This document shows positions 14,490-23,703 of a DNA stretch of 64,000 bases, piece by piece. The stretch comes from Catellatospora sichuanensis (GTDB taxonomy: Bacteria > Actinomycetota > Actinomycetes > Mycobacteriales > Micromonosporaceae): NCBI RefSeq assembly GCF_007483665.1, contig NZ_ML660188.1:5105-69104 (forward strand), in the 5' to 3' direction. Every line of letters begins with the position of its first letter. Positions within the stretch are counted from its first letter, which is position 1. Under the pieces are notes generated by a model. The model did no database searches. It was not told where the DNA came from and saw only the letters and a program-made list of their open reading frames with translations. The translations under genes and the position numbers were made by a program.

Positions 14490-16103
14490 TCAGGCCGCTC
14501 TGTGCAGCTCGGCGAGCAGGGCGTCCGCGGACGGCGGGCGGCCGAGCAGGTCGCGCAGTACGTCGCCGGAGGGGCGGGCGAGACCGAATCGGTAGAGGTG
14601 CGCACTGACCCAGGCGTACCAGCCGGGGTCACCGGTGGACCAGTCGCCGCGGGCGGCGCGCACCGCGGCCCGCAGTTCGGCGGCGAGGATCGGCCCGAGC
14701 GCGTAGTTGACCATGTAGCCGGGTTCCTGGACGAGCTGGCCGCGCATGGCCCACCAGGACAGCTCCGGATGCGCGACGACGCCGAGGTAGGTCGAGGTCA
14801 GCTCGGTCCAGACGTCGTTCGGGCGGCGGGCAGGGTCGGCGTGCATGCGCATCTCGAACAGGGCCCAGCACACGTCGAGCATCACGTCGGCGTACCGGTC
14901 ACGCAGCGCGGTCCGCTCCGGCACGCTCACGCCCAGCCAGTGCCGCTGCCAGGCGGGCTCGGCGGTGTCCAGCGCGGTCAGCTCGGCGATCGCCTCGGTC
15001 AGCGCGTCGCTGTCCGGCCAGTCCGCGTACGCGGGGCGGGTCGCGATCGCGGCGACGTGCAGTGCGTGGCCGGTCTCGTGGATCAACTCGGTGAGCTCGC
15101 CCAGCCCGCCAGCGGTGTACGTGCCGAGCACCCAGGGCACCGCCCGGATCCAGCCGGCGGAGGTCTCGCGCGGGCGGGACCCGAAAGTCGTGTACGCCAC
15201 CGGCACCGGCGGCCGGGCCGGCCGGGCCGTGACGTCGTAGCGCACGCCCAGTTCAGCCGGGTCCGCGCCGAGCGCGGCGTGGTACGCGTCGGACAGCGGG
15301 CGCAGCCGGGGCAGCGGGATCGCCTCGCGCAGCGCCCGCGCGGTCGTGCCGTGGGTGTGCCACCAGTCCCAGGGCTCGATCGGCGGGCCGCCCACGGTGA
15401 TCGCGCGCCAGGTGTCCAGGATGGCGACCAGTGCCGGTTCGACCTCCGACGCGTCCATGCCCAGGGCGGCCCCGTTCGCGGCGACGGGCGAGCCGTGCGC
15501 CCAGCGCCGGGCGCTGTGTGACAGCAGCCGACGGTACGGGCTGTCGTCGCCGTCACCGTCGATCGCCTGCCAGACCGGGCGCAGCGCGTGGAACAGGCGG
15601 CGGCGCTGCTCGGGGTCGGGTTCGTCGCCGAGCCTGCCCAGTACCGCCAGCCGGGTGAGCGTCCGCCCCTCGTGCTCCACGGCGGCCTGCCGAGTGCCGT
15701 AATCCCGTTCGATCGCGTCCCTGATCTCGTCGAACTCAGCCGTCACGCGCTGCCCGGGAGGCCCGGCTTGAGCAGGCTCGGCGGAAGTCTCGGCCCAACG
15801 CCGCATGATCTTCACCGCGCGGAGGTCGGCGTCGCCCGCAGAACCCGGGACGGGAAGCCAAGCGGCCGGTTGAGCGGCGGTAGGGCCGGTGAGGTGGTCA
15901 GCAGCCTGTCTGCTGTCGGTGAGGTGGTCGGTGTCCGGGCCGAGCTTCGCCAGGGCGGCGAGCAGGCGGGCGCGGCTGAGCGCGGCGTCCTCGGCCAGGC
16001 CTGGCTCGACGGCGCCGCGGGCGTCGGCGAGTTCCAGCCGGTCGGCGAGCTCGCGGGCATGCAGGTAGCAGCGTTCGGCGGCGGTGACGGCGGTGTCGGC
16101 CAT
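14490..16103 (-). CDS. HExxH zinc metallopeptidase (M3-like)
   Basis: A 537-aa cytosolic protein, almost entirely helical. The zinc motif HETGHALH is at 342-349 (ligands His342 and His346, general base Glu343). A downstream Glu in WALFEMRMH (about 417) is a plausible third ligand. The fold and length suggest an M3/M32-like oligopeptidase, but the family assignment is uncertain. No signal peptide is present. TAAGGT (complement of 16111-16116) lies 7 nt before ATG 16103. It is divergent from the UbiA gene with 102 bp between; both appear leaderless. Confidence 0.78.
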   Translation of the reverse strand: MADTAVTAAERCYLHARELADRLELADARGAVEPGLAEDAALSRARLLAALAKLGPDTDHLTDSRQAADHLTGPTAAQPAAWLPVPGSAGDADLRAVKIMRRWAETSAEPAQAGPPGQRVTAEFDEIRDAIERDYGTRQAAVEHEGRTLTRLAVLGRLGDEPDPEQRRRLFHALRPVWQAIDGDGDDSPYRRLLSHSARRWAHGSPVAANGAALGMDASEVEPALVAILDTWRAITVGGPPIEPWDWWHTHGTTARALREAIPLPRLRPLSDAYHAALGADPAELGVRYDVTARPARPPVPVAYTTFGSRPRETSAGWIRAVPWVLGTYTAGGLGELTELIHETGHALHVAAIATRPAYADWPDSDALTEAIAELTALDTAEPAWQRHWLGVSVPERTALRDRYADVMLDVCWALFEMRMHADPARRPNDVWTELTSTYLGVVAHPELSWWAMRGQLVQEPGYMVNYALGPILAAELRAAVRAARGDWSTGDPGWYAWVSAHLYRFGLARPSGDVLRDLLGRPPSADALLAELHRAA

Positions 16104-16205
16104 GGCCGCGACCTTAGCCGAGCATGATCGTCGTAGGGCTCCTCCGTTCGACGCAGGCATCGCGGACCGTGTGCCGGTGGCGGCCTGCGGCGGTACAGTC
16201 CGGCC

Positions 16206-17237
16206 GTGACGGCTGAGACTTCTCCGCTCCCGCTCAAGGCGCGGCTGGCGGCGTGGCGGTACGCGTTCCTCACCACCAACCCGCCCGAACAGGGCGTGGT
16301 CGACGGGGTCACCCGCTGGCTGGTGGTGACCCGCGCCGGGGTGCTGCCGATGACGCTCACCTCGGGCCTGATGGCGGTGCTGCTGGCCGCCGTCTCCGAC
16401 GCGCGGGTCGACTGGCTGAACGTGACCCTGGCCGTGGTCGGCATCGTGGTCGCGCACCTGGCCAACAACCTGATGAACGACCTGGCCGACACCGAGGTCG
16501 GCAACGACACCGCGGACTACCCGCGGGCGCTGTACGCACCGCACCCGATCCTCGCCGGGCTGGTCACCAAGCGGCAGCTGATCGCGGGCATCCTGCTCTG
16601 CCAGGTCGTCGACCTCGCCATCATGGTCACCCTGGTCGTGCGGCAGGACTGGTGGATCGTCGCGTTCGCGGTCGGCGGACTGTTCCTGTCGTACGCGTAC
16701 ACCGCACCGCCGCTGCGGCTGAAGAAGGTCGGCCTGGGCGAGCTGGACGTGCTGCTCACCTGGGGGCCGCTGATGGTCGGCGGGGTGTACTACGCGGGCA
16801 CCGGCACGCTGCCGTGGCAGGTCCTGGCCGCGGCGACGGTGTACGCGCTGCTGCCGACGACGGTGCTGATGGCCAAGCACATCGACAAGCTGCCCTACGA
16901 CGGCCCGGCGGGCACGAGGACGTTCCCGGTGCTGATCGGCGAACGGGCCGCCAAGCGGCTGACCCAGGCGATGATGGTCGCGTTCTATGTCGGCGTGGCC
17001 GTGCTGGTGGCGGTCGGGGCGCTGCCGTGGCCCGCGCTGCTGGTGCTGTTCGCGGTGCCGATGCTGGTCAAGGTGGTACGGGCGTTCGACAAGCCGGTGC
17101 CCGACGAGCCGCCCGCCGACAACCCGGTGTGGCCGCTGTGGTGGGCGCCGATCGCGTTCCTGCACACCCGGCGGGCCGGTGGCCTGCTGATCCTCGGGCT
17201 GCTGGGCTGGGCCGTCTGGCTCGCGGTGCGGAGCTAG
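16206..17237 (+). CDS. UbiA family prenyltransferase
   Basis: A 343-aa polytopic membrane protein with eight to nine hydrophobic helices. The first Asp-rich motif NNLMNDLADTEVGND (about 86-100, N-x3-D-x2-D-x3-D pattern) binds Mg-prenyl diphosphate. The second conserved region is HIDKLPYDGPAGTRTFPVLIGE (about 223). Such enzymes prenylate aromatic acceptors; MenA (menaquinone) is the commonest actinomycete member. The first motif and length do not exclude other quinone or lipid substrates, so no symbol is given. TACAGT (16194-16199) lies 6 nt before GTG. Its stop overlaps that of the convergent small gene by 4 nt. Confidence 0.85.
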   Translation: MTAETSPLPLKARLAAWRYAFLTTNPPEQGVVDGVTRWLVVTRAGVLPMTLTSGLMAVLLAAVSDARVDWLNVTLAVVGIVVAHLANNLMNDLADTEVGNDTADYPRALYAPHPILAGLVTKRQLIAGILLCQVVDLAIMVTLVVRQDWWIVAFAVGGLFLSYAYTAPPLRLKKVGLGELDVLLTWGPLMVGGVYYAGTGTLPWQVLAAATVYALLPTTVLMAKHIDKLPYDGPAGTRTFPVLIGERAAKRLTQAMMVAFYVGVAVLVAVGALPWPALLVLFAVPMLVKVVRAFDKPVPDEPPADNPVWPLWWAPIAFLHTRRAGGLLILGLLGWAVWLAVRS

Positions 17238-17404
17238 CGGGCGGCCGCCGAGGCCGCGGGCAGGCCCGCCGGTTCGGCAGGCACGGCCACGCCGGCCAGG
17301 CTGCGCAGGATCCTGGTCGCGACGACGCAGATCGTCACCGCCAGGATGACGGAGAGCACGGCGGAGATGGCGACTGCTACGGGAGTCATACGTGGCCGGC
17401 TCAT
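17234..17404 (-). CDS. small single-TM protein
   Basis: A 56-aa protein: MSRPRMTP, one hydrophobic helix (VAVAISAVLSVILAVTICVVA, about 9-29), then a short Ala/Pro-rich tail. GGGCGGGT precedes ATG 17404. It lies downstream of the sdh genes, beyond their terminator, and its stop overlaps the UbiA stop. No family is recognised. Confidence 0.55.
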   Translation of the reverse strand: MSRPRMTPVAVAISAVLSVILAVTICVVATRILRSLAGVAVPAEPAGLPAASAAAR

Positions 17405-17507
17405 ACCCGCCCTTCGGCGTCGAGGGTGACGAATGCCGGTCACGGTAGCGAACTCACGAGCCTCCCGCTGACCCGTCGTCGTGCTGCGCCGCGGACGGGT
17501 AGGCAAA

Positions 17508-17556
17508 CCGAGGCCTGTACGTGTGGGGCAGTTGCCCCGGAACGTACAGGCCTCGG
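17508..17556 (-). terminator. strong hairpin ending the sdh operon
   Basis: CCGAGGCCTGTACGT (17508-17522) is exactly complementary to ACGTACAGGCCTCGG (17542-17556). A nested GGGGCA/TGCCCC stem closes the loop. It lies 30 bp past the sdhB stop. The 15-bp perfect arm makes it one of the most stable structures in the window. Confidence 0.75.
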
Positions 17557-17586
17557 ACGTGACATCGCCGCGTGGGCGGCGCGGAC

Positions 17587-18348
17587 TCAGCTGGCGGCGC
17601 GCAGCGCCTGGCGGTAGTCCTTGTTGAGACGCGCGATGGTCTCCAGCGGGATGCCCTTCGGGCAGACCGAGGTGCACTCGCCGGTGTTGGTGCAGCCGCC
17701 GAACCCGGCCTCGTCATGCGCGTTGATCATGTCGATGACGCGGGTGTTGCGCTCGGGCTGACCCTGCGGCATCAGGCCCAGGTGGGTGATCTTCGCGGCG
17801 GTGAACAGCATGCCGGAGCCGTTCGGGCACGCCGCGACGCAGGCGCCGCAGCCGATGCAGGTCGCGGCCTCGAAGGCGGCGTCCGCGTCGAGCTTGGGCA
17901 CCGGGGTGGCGTGCGCGTCCGGCGCGGAGCCGGTCGGCGCGGAGATGTAGCCGCCCGCCTGGATGATCTTGTCGAACGCGCGGCGGTCCACGACCAGGTC
18001 CTTCACGACCGGGAACGCGGCGGCCCGCCACGGCTCGATGTCGATCGTCTGGCCGTCGGTGAAGTGCCGCATGTGCAACTGGCAGGTGGTGGTCGCCTTC
18101 TCCGGGCCGTGCGGCACGCCGTTGATGACCAGGCTGCACATGCCGCAGATGCCCTCGCGGCAGTCGTGGTCGAACGCGACCGGGTCCTCGCCGTCGAGCG
18201 TCAGCCGCTCGTTGAGCACGTCGAGCATCTCGAGGAACGACATGTCCGGGGAGACGTTCTGCAGCTGGTAGGTCACCATGCTGCCCTTGTCCCGCGCATC
18301 GGCCTGCCGCCAGATGCGCAGCTTCAGGCTCATCAGCTTCTCGGTCAC
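17587..18348 (-). CDS. sdhB: succinate dehydrogenase iron-sulfur subunit
   Basis: A 253-aa SdhB. Three clusters are visible: [2Fe-2S] ligands C63, C68, C71 and C89; [4Fe-4S] ligands C164, C167, C170 with C174; and the third cluster C219, C225 and C229. It passes electrons from the flavin of SdhA toward the quinone site of SdhC on the cytoplasmic face of the membrane. GTG 18348 overlaps the sdhA stop (GTGA), so translation is coupled; an internal ATG at 18333 is an alternative start. Last gene of sdhCAB. Confidence 0.96.
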   Translation of the reverse strand: MTEKLMSLKLRIWRQADARDKGSMVTYQLQNVSPDMSFLEMLDVLNERLTLDGEDPVAFDHDCREGICGMCSLVINGVPHGPEKATTTCQLHMRHFTDGQTIDIEPWRAAAFPVVKDLVVDRRAFDKIIQAGGYISAPTGSAPDAHATPVPKLDADAAFEAATCIGCGACVAACPNGSGMLFTAAKITHLGLMPQGQPERNTRVIDMINAHDEAGFGGCTNTGECTSVCPKGIPLETIARLNKDYRQALRAAS

Positions 18349-20279
18349 TTGTAGCTCCGCTGGCTCGGGTGTACGTACTCGAAGTTCAGGTCCTCCTTGT
18401 GAAGGACCGGCAGGTCGCCGCCGAATTCCCAGGCCGCGACGTAGCTGAAGCGCTCGTCGTCGCGCTCGGCTTCGCCCTCCTCGGTCTGGCTCTCGGCCCG
18501 GAAGTGACCGCCCGCGGACTCCTCGCGGTGCAGCGCGTCGATGCACATCAGCTCGGCCAGCTCGAAGAAGTCGGCCACCCGGCCGGCCCGCTCCAGGGAC
18601 TGGTTGAGGCCCTCGCCGTCGCCGGGCACCTTGGCCCGCTGCCAGAACTCGGCCTTCAGCTCGCGGATCTCGCCGATCGCCTTGCGCAGGCCGGCGTCGG
18701 TGCGCTCCATGCCGCAGTACTCCCACATGATGCGGCCCAGCTCGCGGTGGAAGGAGTCGACGGTGCGGTCACCGTTGATCGACAGCAGCTTCTCGATGCG
18801 GTCCTCGACCAGCTTGCGCGCCTGCGCGACCTCGTCGTTCTCGCCGTCGAGCTTCGGGAACGGACCCGCGGCCAGGTAGTCGCCGATGGTGTTCGGGAGC
18901 ACGAAGTAGCCGTCGGCCAGGCCCTGCATCAGCGCGGACGCGCCCAGGCGGTTGGCACCGTGGTCGGAGAAGTTGGCTTCGCCGATCACGAACAGGCCCG
19001 GGATCGTCGACTGCAGGTCGTAGTCCACCCACAGGCCGCCCATGGTGTAGTGCACGGCCGGGTAGATGCGCATCGGCGTCGAGTACGGGTCCTCGCCGGT
19101 GATGCGCTGGTACATCTCGAACAGGTTGCCGTACTTGGCCTCCACCGCGTCGCGGCCCAGGCGGCCGATCGCGGCGGCGAAGTCCAGGTAGACGCCCAGA
19201 CCGCCGGGGCCGACGCCGCGGCCCTCGTCGCAGACGTTCTTCGCGGCGCGCGAGGCGATGTCACGCGGCACCAGGTTGCCGAACGCCGGGTAGATGCGCT
19301 CCAGGTAGTAGTCGCGCTCGTCCTCGGGGATGTCGGCCGGCACGCGGTCGTCGCCCTTGGCCTTCGGCACCCAGACCCGGCCGTCGTTGCGCAGCGACTC
19401 CGACATCAGGGTCAGCTTGGACTGGTGGTCGCCGGAGACCGGGATACACGTCGGGTGGATCTGCGTGTAGCACGGGTTGGCGAACAGCGCGCCCTTGCGG
19501 TGCGCCCGCCACGAGGCCGTGACGTTGCAGCCCTTGGCGTTGGTGGACAGGAAGAACACGTTGCCGTATCCGCCCGAGGCGAGCACGACGGCGTCGGCGA
19601 ACTCGGTGCTGATCTCACCGGTGACCAGGTCGCGCACCACGATGCCGCGGGCCCGGCCGTCCACGATGATCAGTTCGAGCATCTCGTGCCGGTCGTGCAT
19701 CTGCACGGTGCCGGCCGCGATCTGGCGCTCCAGGGCCTGGTACGCGCCGAGCAGCAACTGCTGGCCCGTTTGGCCCCGGGCGTAGAAGGTGCGGGAGACC
19801 TGCGCGCCGCCGAAGGATCGGGTGTCGAGCAGGCCGCCGTACTCGCGGGCGAACGGCACGCCCTGCGCCACGCACTGGTCGATGATCTGCACGGAGATCT
19901 GCGCCAGGCGGTGCACGTTCGACTCGCGGCTGCGGAAGTCGCCGCCCTTGACGGTGTCGTAGAACAGCCGGTGCACGGAGTCGCCGTCGTTGCGGTAGTT
20001 CTTCGCGGCGTTGATGCCGCCCTGCGCCGCGATGGAGTGCGCGCGGCGCGGGGAGTCCTGGTAGCAGTACGACTTGACCTGGTAGCCCAACTCGCCCAGG
20101 GTCGCCGCGGCCGAGCCGCCGGCCAGGCCGGTGCCGACCACGATCACGGTGAGCTTGCGCTTGTTGGCCGGGTTGACCAGCTTCGCGCCGAAGCGGCGGC
20201 GCTCCCAGCGGGTCTCGATCGGGCCGTCAGGCGCCTTGGTGTCGGCGACCGGGTCGCCGAGGGTGTAGTAGTCCGTCAT
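18345..20279 (-). CDS. sdhA: succinate dehydrogenase flavoprotein subunit
   Basis: A 644-aa SdhA/FrdA. The N-terminal dinucleotide fold [20 protein letters not shown] (about 45-64) binds [23 protein letters not shown] (about 82-101) includes the covalent-FAD region with its usual His. [19 protein letters not shown] and the active-site segment HYTMGG follow. The organisation and length match the actinobacterial and Bacillus-type enzymes with a single cytochrome b subunit. Encoded 2 nt after sdhC and overlapping sdhB by 4 nt. It oxidises succinate to fumarate; a fumarate reductase role cannot be excluded by sequence. Confidence 0.96.
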   Translation of the reverse strand: MTDYYTLGDPVADTKAPDGPIETRWERRRFGAKLVNPANKRKLTVIVVGTGLAGGSAAATLGELGYQVKSYCYQDSPRRAHSIAAQGGINAAKNYRNDGDSVHRLFYDTVKGGDFRSRESNVHRLAQISVQIIDQCVAQGVPFAREYGGLLDTRSFGGAQVSRTFYARGQTGQQLLLGAYQALERQIAAGTVQMHDRHEMLELIIVDGRARGIVVRDLVTGEISTEFADAVVLASGGYGNVFFLSTNAKGCNVTASWRAHRKGALFANPCYTQIHPTCIPVSGDHQSKLTLMSESLRNDGRVWVPKAKGDDRVPADIPEDERDYYLERIYPAFGNLVPRDIASRAAKNVCDEGRGVGPGGLGVYLDFAAAIGRLGRDAVEAKYGNLFEMYQRITGEDPYSTPMRIYPAVHYTMGGLWVDYDLQSTIPGLFVIGEANFSDHGANRLGASALMQGLADGYFVLPNTIGDYLAAGPFPKLDGENDEVAQARKLVEDRIEKLLSINGDRTVDSFHRELGRIMWEYCGMERTDAGLRKAIGEIRELKAEFWQRAKVPGDGEGLNQSLERAGRVADFFELAELMCIDALHREESAGGHFRAESQTEEGEAERDDERFSYVAAWEFGGDLPVLHKEDLNFEYVHPSQRSYK

Positions 20280-20281
20280 GG

Positions 20282-20983
20282 TCACTTCACCAACCCTGTG
20301 AGTACGGCGAACGGAACAGAGAGGAAGCCCGCGCAGATCACGAAGGCGACGGCGAACGCGATGCCCTGCAGGAGGCGCTCGCGGCGGGCGTTGCTGACGC
20401 CGAGGGTCTGCAGCCCGCTCCAGATGCCGTGGCGCAGGTGGAACCCGAGCGTGGTCACGGCGAGGGCGTAGAAGGCGGTGACGTACCAGCGGTCCGGGCC
20501 GAAGTCGGCGGCGACCGCGGCGTGGGCCTTGCTGGTGTCCGCGACCGGGTTCAGGTGGCGGGTGGTCAGGTCCAGGATGTGGTAGACCACGAACAGGAAG
20601 ACGATCACGCCGCCCCAGCGCATGGTGCGCGCGGCGTAGCTGCCCTGGACCGGCTTGCGGTGGGCGTACTTGACCGGGCGGGCCTTGCGGGCGCGGATGG
20701 TCAGCGCGGCGGCGGACCAGACGTGCAGGCCCAGGGCGACCAGCAGGCCGATCCGCTGGATCCACAGGAAGCCCGCGGTGGGCAGCATCGGCGCGCCGAT
20801 CTCCCGCAGCCAGTGCGCGTAGTGATCGAACGCCTCGGCGCCGAAGAAGATCTTGAGGTTGCCGATCATATGAGCGAGCAGGAACAGCACGAGGGCTGCG
20901 CCGGAGATCGCCATGATGACCTTTTGGCCGACCGTGGATCGGAAAAGTCCAGGTCGGGAGAGGGTCTGATTCGCTACTGCCAC
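20282..20983 (-). CDS. sdhC: succinate dehydrogenase cytochrome b558 subunit
   Basis: A 233-aa membrane anchor with five transmembrane helices, the B. subtilis-like type that carries two haems in one polypeptide; there is no separate SdhD. Candidate haem-ligand His residues lie in [34 protein letters not shown] and [15 protein letters not shown] 20983 is preferred over ATG 21025 because TAGCCT (complement of 20991-20996) ends 7 nt upstream, giving a leaderless transcript. The LysR-type box at 21041-21057 lies just upstream of this promoter. Confidence 0.93.
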   Translation of the reverse strand: MAVANQTLSRPGLFRSTVGQKVIMAISGAALVLFLLAHMIGNLKIFFGAEAFDHYAHWLREIGAPMLPTAGFLWIQRIGLLVALGLHVWSAAALTIRARKARPVKYAHRKPVQGSYAARTMRWGGVIVFLFVVYHILDLTTRHLNPVADTSKAHAAVAADFGPDRWYVTAFYALAVTTLGFHLRHGIWSGLQTLGVSNARRERLLQGIAFAVAFVICAGFLSVPFAVLTGLVK

Positions 20984-21040
20984 GCCTCGGAGGCTAGGGG
21001 GAAGTGGATCAGGCGTCCAATGCATGGCTCCCGCGGTGTC

Positions 21041-21057
21041 GATAGCCGTGAGCTATC
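21041..21057. promoter_or_regulatory. LysR-type box upstream of sdhC
   Basis: GATAGC-CGTGA-GCTATC is a perfect inverted repeat with the T-N11-A layout of LysR-type regulator sites. Its core ATAGC-N5-GCTAT is identical to the repeat directly before the LysR gene at 23704. It lies about 45 bp upstream of the sdhC -10, the usual place for LysR activation or repression. Confidence 0.6.
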
Positions 21058-21122
21058 TGGAAACGCGCTGAAGACCTGAACGCAGGCTGTAAACGCGTGC
21101 CTGCCAGCGGCGGCGTGCCCTC

Positions 21123-21163
21123 GACCACGCCTTGACCTGTGATCCATCACTCAGGGCGTGGTC
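21123..21163. repeat. inverted repeat in the sdhC/merR intergenic region
   Basis: GACCACGCC (21123-21131) is complementary to GGCGTGGTC (21155-21163) with a 23-bp spacer. It sits between the divergent sdhC and MerR-PP2C promoters and could be a regulator site or a small hairpin; nothing in the sequence decides which. Confidence 0.4.
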
Positions 21164-21199
21164 AAACTCACTGCGCGAATCGGCCGCCGCAGGGCTGGA

Positions 21200-21218
21200 C
21201 CTTGACCCTGGGGCAAGG
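21200..21218 (+). promoter_or_regulatory. MerR-type operator/promoter
   Basis: CCTTG-ACCCTGGGG-CAAGG is a 19-bp inverted repeat with TTGACC as -35 embedded in it, followed by CATGAT as a possible -10 about 16 bp later. MerR regulators bind such dyads between -35 and -10. The gene that follows encodes a MerR domain, so autoregulation is likely (inference). Confidence 0.6.
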
Positions 21219-21256
21219 CCCAGCATGATGGGCGACCGACACGGAGGGAGCCGGGA

Positions 21257-22357
21257 GTGCAGTTGCTGACCATCGGCGCGTTCGCACGCGCCGCCGGGCT
21301 GTCGCCGAAGGCCCTGCGCCTCTACGACGAGCAGGGCCTGCTGCCGCCGGCGGCCGTCGACGCCGAGACCGGGTACCGGTTCTACGACCCCGACCAGCTC
21401 GAACGCGCCCGGCTCATCGCTGCCCTGCGCAGGCTCGACATGCCGCTGACCCGCATCCGCGGGATCTGCGAGCTGCCGCCCGACGCTGCTGCCGACGAGG
21501 TCGGCCGCTACTGGGCGCAGGTCGCGGCCGACACCGCAGCCCGCGAGCAGCTCGCCGCGGTGCTGGTCGGCCGCCTCTCGACGCAGGCCGAGACCGCACC
21601 CGCGCCGCACCTCACGCTGCGTGCCGCGGCGCGTTCGGTCGTCGGACTGGTGCGCGACACCGACGAGGACGTCGCGTACGCGGGAACCCGTCTGCTCGCC
21701 GTCGCCGACGGCATGCGCGGCACGGCCGGGGCGCTGGCCGCCGAGGCCGCCGTCGCGGCGCTGCACAGACTCGAAGCCCGCCCGGGTGACGATCCCGGCG
21801 CGCTGCTCGACGTGCTCGCGGCCGCGTTCGACGACGCCGACGCGGCGGTCCGGGACGTGGCGCGACGCGATCACGGCCAGCGGGAAACGGCGCGGCGCGA
21901 CGGCGACGCGGCGCGGGCCGTGACCACGTTGACCGCGCTGCTGTGGACCGGCTCCCACACCGGACTCGCCCACGTCGGCGACACCCGCGCCTACCTGCTG
22001 CGCGACAGAGGGCTGCGGCAGCTCACCGGCGACCAGAGTTGGGTGCGCGAGCAGCTCGACCTGGGGCGGCTCAGTCACGAGGAGGCAGCCGTACACCCGC
22101 GGCGCTCGCTGCTCACCGCCGCGCTCGACGGCAGCGGCAGGCGGCCCGACCTGGCCCTGCATCCGGTCGCCGCCGGAGACCGCTACCTCCTGTGCACCGA
22201 CGGGTTGTGGAGCGTCGTGGCCACCGCGACGCTGCGGACCGTGCTGTGCCGCTGCGCCGAACCCGGGCAGGCCGCCGACGAGCTGGTCGCGGCCGCGTAC
22301 GCGGCGGGCGCGCCGGACAACGTGGCCTGCGTCGTCGCCGACGTCGTGGCGTCATGA
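21257..22357 (+). CDS. MerR regulator fused to PP2C protein phosphatase
   Basis: A 366-aa two-domain protein. Residues 1-72 are a MerR winged-helix (LTIGAFARAAGLSPKALRLYDE). Residues about 73-115 are a helical linker. Residues about 120-366 are a PP2C/PPM serine/threonine phosphatase: RDTDED (133-138), VADGMRG with metal ligand Asp151-Gly152, AHVGDTRAYLLRD (238-250), CTDG with Asp315, and PDN with Asp354. All metal-binding Asp are present; the usual GGH after DGM is changed to RGT. GTG 21257 has a GGAGGGAG ribosome site. ATGA overlap with the MFS gene couples the two. It probably links phosphorylation state to transcription, with the phosphatase as the sensory or output module (inference). 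Confidence 0.88.
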   Translation: MQLLTIGAFARAAGLSPKALRLYDEQGLLPPAAVDAETGYRFYDPDQLERARLIAALRRLDMPLTRIRGICELPPDAAADEVGRYWAQVAADTAAREQLAAVLVGRLSTQAETAPAPHLTLRAAARSVVGLVRDTDEDVAYAGTRLLAVADGMRGTAGALAAEAAVAALHRLEARPGDDPGALLDVLAAAFDDADAAVRDVARRDHGQRETARRDGDAARAVTTLTALLWTGSHTGLAHVGDTRAYLLRDRGLRQLTGDQSWVREQLDLGRLSHEEAAVHPRRSLLTAALDGSGRRPDLALHPVAAGDRYLLCTDGLWSVVATATLRTVLCRCAEPGQAADELVAAAYAAGAPDNVACVVADVVAS

Positions 22358-23688
22358 GGCTCGGGGCGTACGCGGCCGACCGGCGGCCGCTGGCCGTTCC
22401 CGCGTTCCGGCGGCTGTGGGCGGCGTCGGCGGTGTGCGCCGTGGGCGGCTCGTTCAGCGGCGTCGCCGTGCCGACGCAGCTCTACACCCTGACCGGCTCG
22501 TCGGCGACGGTCGGGGCGGCTGCCGCCGTGTCGTTCGGCGCGCTGGTCGTCGCCGCCCTGTGGGCCGGGGCGCTGGCCGACCGCGTCGACCGCCGGCGGC
22601 TGCTGCTGGCCGCGCAGGGCGCGCTCGCGCTGACGTACCTGGGGCTGTGGGTCCAGGCGGGGCTCGGCGGGTCCGTCGCCGTGGTGCTGGTCCTGGTGGC
22701 GTGCCAGGGGCTGAGCTACGGCGCGGTCATGGTCACGTCCGGCGCGGTGGTGCCCCGGCTGGTGCCCAGGGACCTGCTGGCCGCGGCGACCAGCCTCAGC
22801 TCGCTGGTCCGCTACGGCGGCGCGATCGCCGGGCCGGTACTGGCCGGAGCGCTGATCCCGCTGCTCGGTCTCGACACGCTGTACCTGCTCGACGCGCTCG
22901 CCCTGTCCGCCATGCTGTGGGCGGTGCACCGGCTGCCGCCGCTGCCGCCCCTCCCCCAGGCGGAACCCGGCCCGGCGGCTCACGCAGCGCGGCTCCGGGG
23001 CGGCGCTGGGGGGCGGCGTTCTACCGTCGGGCAGGTGCTGGACGGGTTCAGGTACCTGCTGCGCCGGCGGCTGCTGGTCGCGGTGCTCGCCGTCGACCTG
23101 GCGGCGATGGTGTTCGGGCTGCCGTTCTCGCTGTTCCCGGAGCTGGCGCAGCAGGCGTTCGGCGGGGCTGCGGGCGGCGGTGTCGAGCTGGGGCTGCTGT
23201 ACGCCGCGTACCCGGTGGGGGTGTTCGCGGCCGGGCTGCTGTCGGGTGTGTTCACCCGGGTCCGGCGGCACGGGGCGCTGATGGCTTCGGCCGCGGCGGC
23301 CTGGGGCGTGGCCGTGGTGCTGCTGGCGCTCGCCCCGCGGCTGGGGCCGGCACTGGCCGCGCTGGCGGCGGGCGGCGCGGTGAACTTCGTCCTCAGCACC
23401 TGCCGCAACGCCGTCTCGCAGGCGTACACCGATGACGCGCTGCGGGGCCGGATCTCCGGCTCACTGACCGTGGTGGTGATGGGCGGCCCGCAGCTCGCCC
23501 ACGTCCTGCACGGCGCGGGTGCGTCGGTGCTCGGGCCGCGGGTGGCGATCGCGGTGGGCGGCCTGCTGACGGTGGCCGCGGTCGCCATGATCGTGCGCGC
23601 TGTACCGGCGCTGTGGACCTACACCGTCGCGCAGGCCGCCCCGGAGCCGTCCCCCGCGATGGCGGCATCGCCGGGCCGCAGACCATAG
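22354..23688 (+). CDS. MFS transporter (enterobactin-exporter-like)
   Basis: A 444-aa membrane protein with about 11-12 hydrophobic helices. Loop 2-3 carries the MFS motif as WAGALADRVDRRRLLL (about 70-85). The overall pattern resembles the EntS/MFS_3 group that exports siderophores or drugs. A long cytoplasmic loop with Arg/Gly-rich sequence (about 205-230) separates the two halves. It starts in the MerR-PP2C stop codon (ATGA), so it is the likely target or output of that regulator. The substrate is unknown. Confidence 0.87.
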   Translation: MRLGAYAADRRPLAVPAFRRLWAASAVCAVGGSFSGVAVPTQLYTLTGSSATVGAAAAVSFGALVVAALWAGALADRVDRRRLLLAAQGALALTYLGLWVQAGLGGSVAVVLVLVACQGLSYGAVMVTSGAVVPRLVPRDLLAAATSLSSLVRYGGAIAGPVLAGALIPLLGLDTLYLLDALALSAMLWAVHRLPPLPPLPQAEPGPAAHAARLRGGAGGRRSTVGQVLDGFRYLLRRRLLVAVLAVDLAAMVFGLPFSLFPELAQQAFGGAAGGGVELGLLYAAYPVGVFAAGLLSGVFTRVRRHGALMASAAAAWGVAVVLLALAPRLGPALAALAAGGAVNFVLSTCRNAVSQAYTDDALRGRISGSLTVVVMGGPQLAHVLHGAGASVLGPRVAIAVGGLLTVAAVAMIVRAVPALWTYTVAQAAPEPSPAMAASPGRRP

Positions 23689-23699
23689 CTATACGCTAT
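23685..23699 (+). promoter_or_regulatory. LysR-type box and leaderless -10 before lysR gene
   Basis: ATAGC-TATAC-GCTAT is a perfect inverted repeat overlapping the stop of the MFS gene. TACGCT (23692-23697) within it lies 6 nt before GTG 23704, so the box covers the probable -10, suited to autorepression. The same ATAGC-N5-GCTAT core occurs upstream of sdhC at 21042-21056. Confidence 0.65.
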
Positions 23700-23703
23700 C
23701 GAG

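Noticed and set aside
18369-20471. 700-codon frame antisense to sdhA and sdhC
   Set aside because: Shadow of the conserved SDH genes; composition typical of a reverse-frame artefact.
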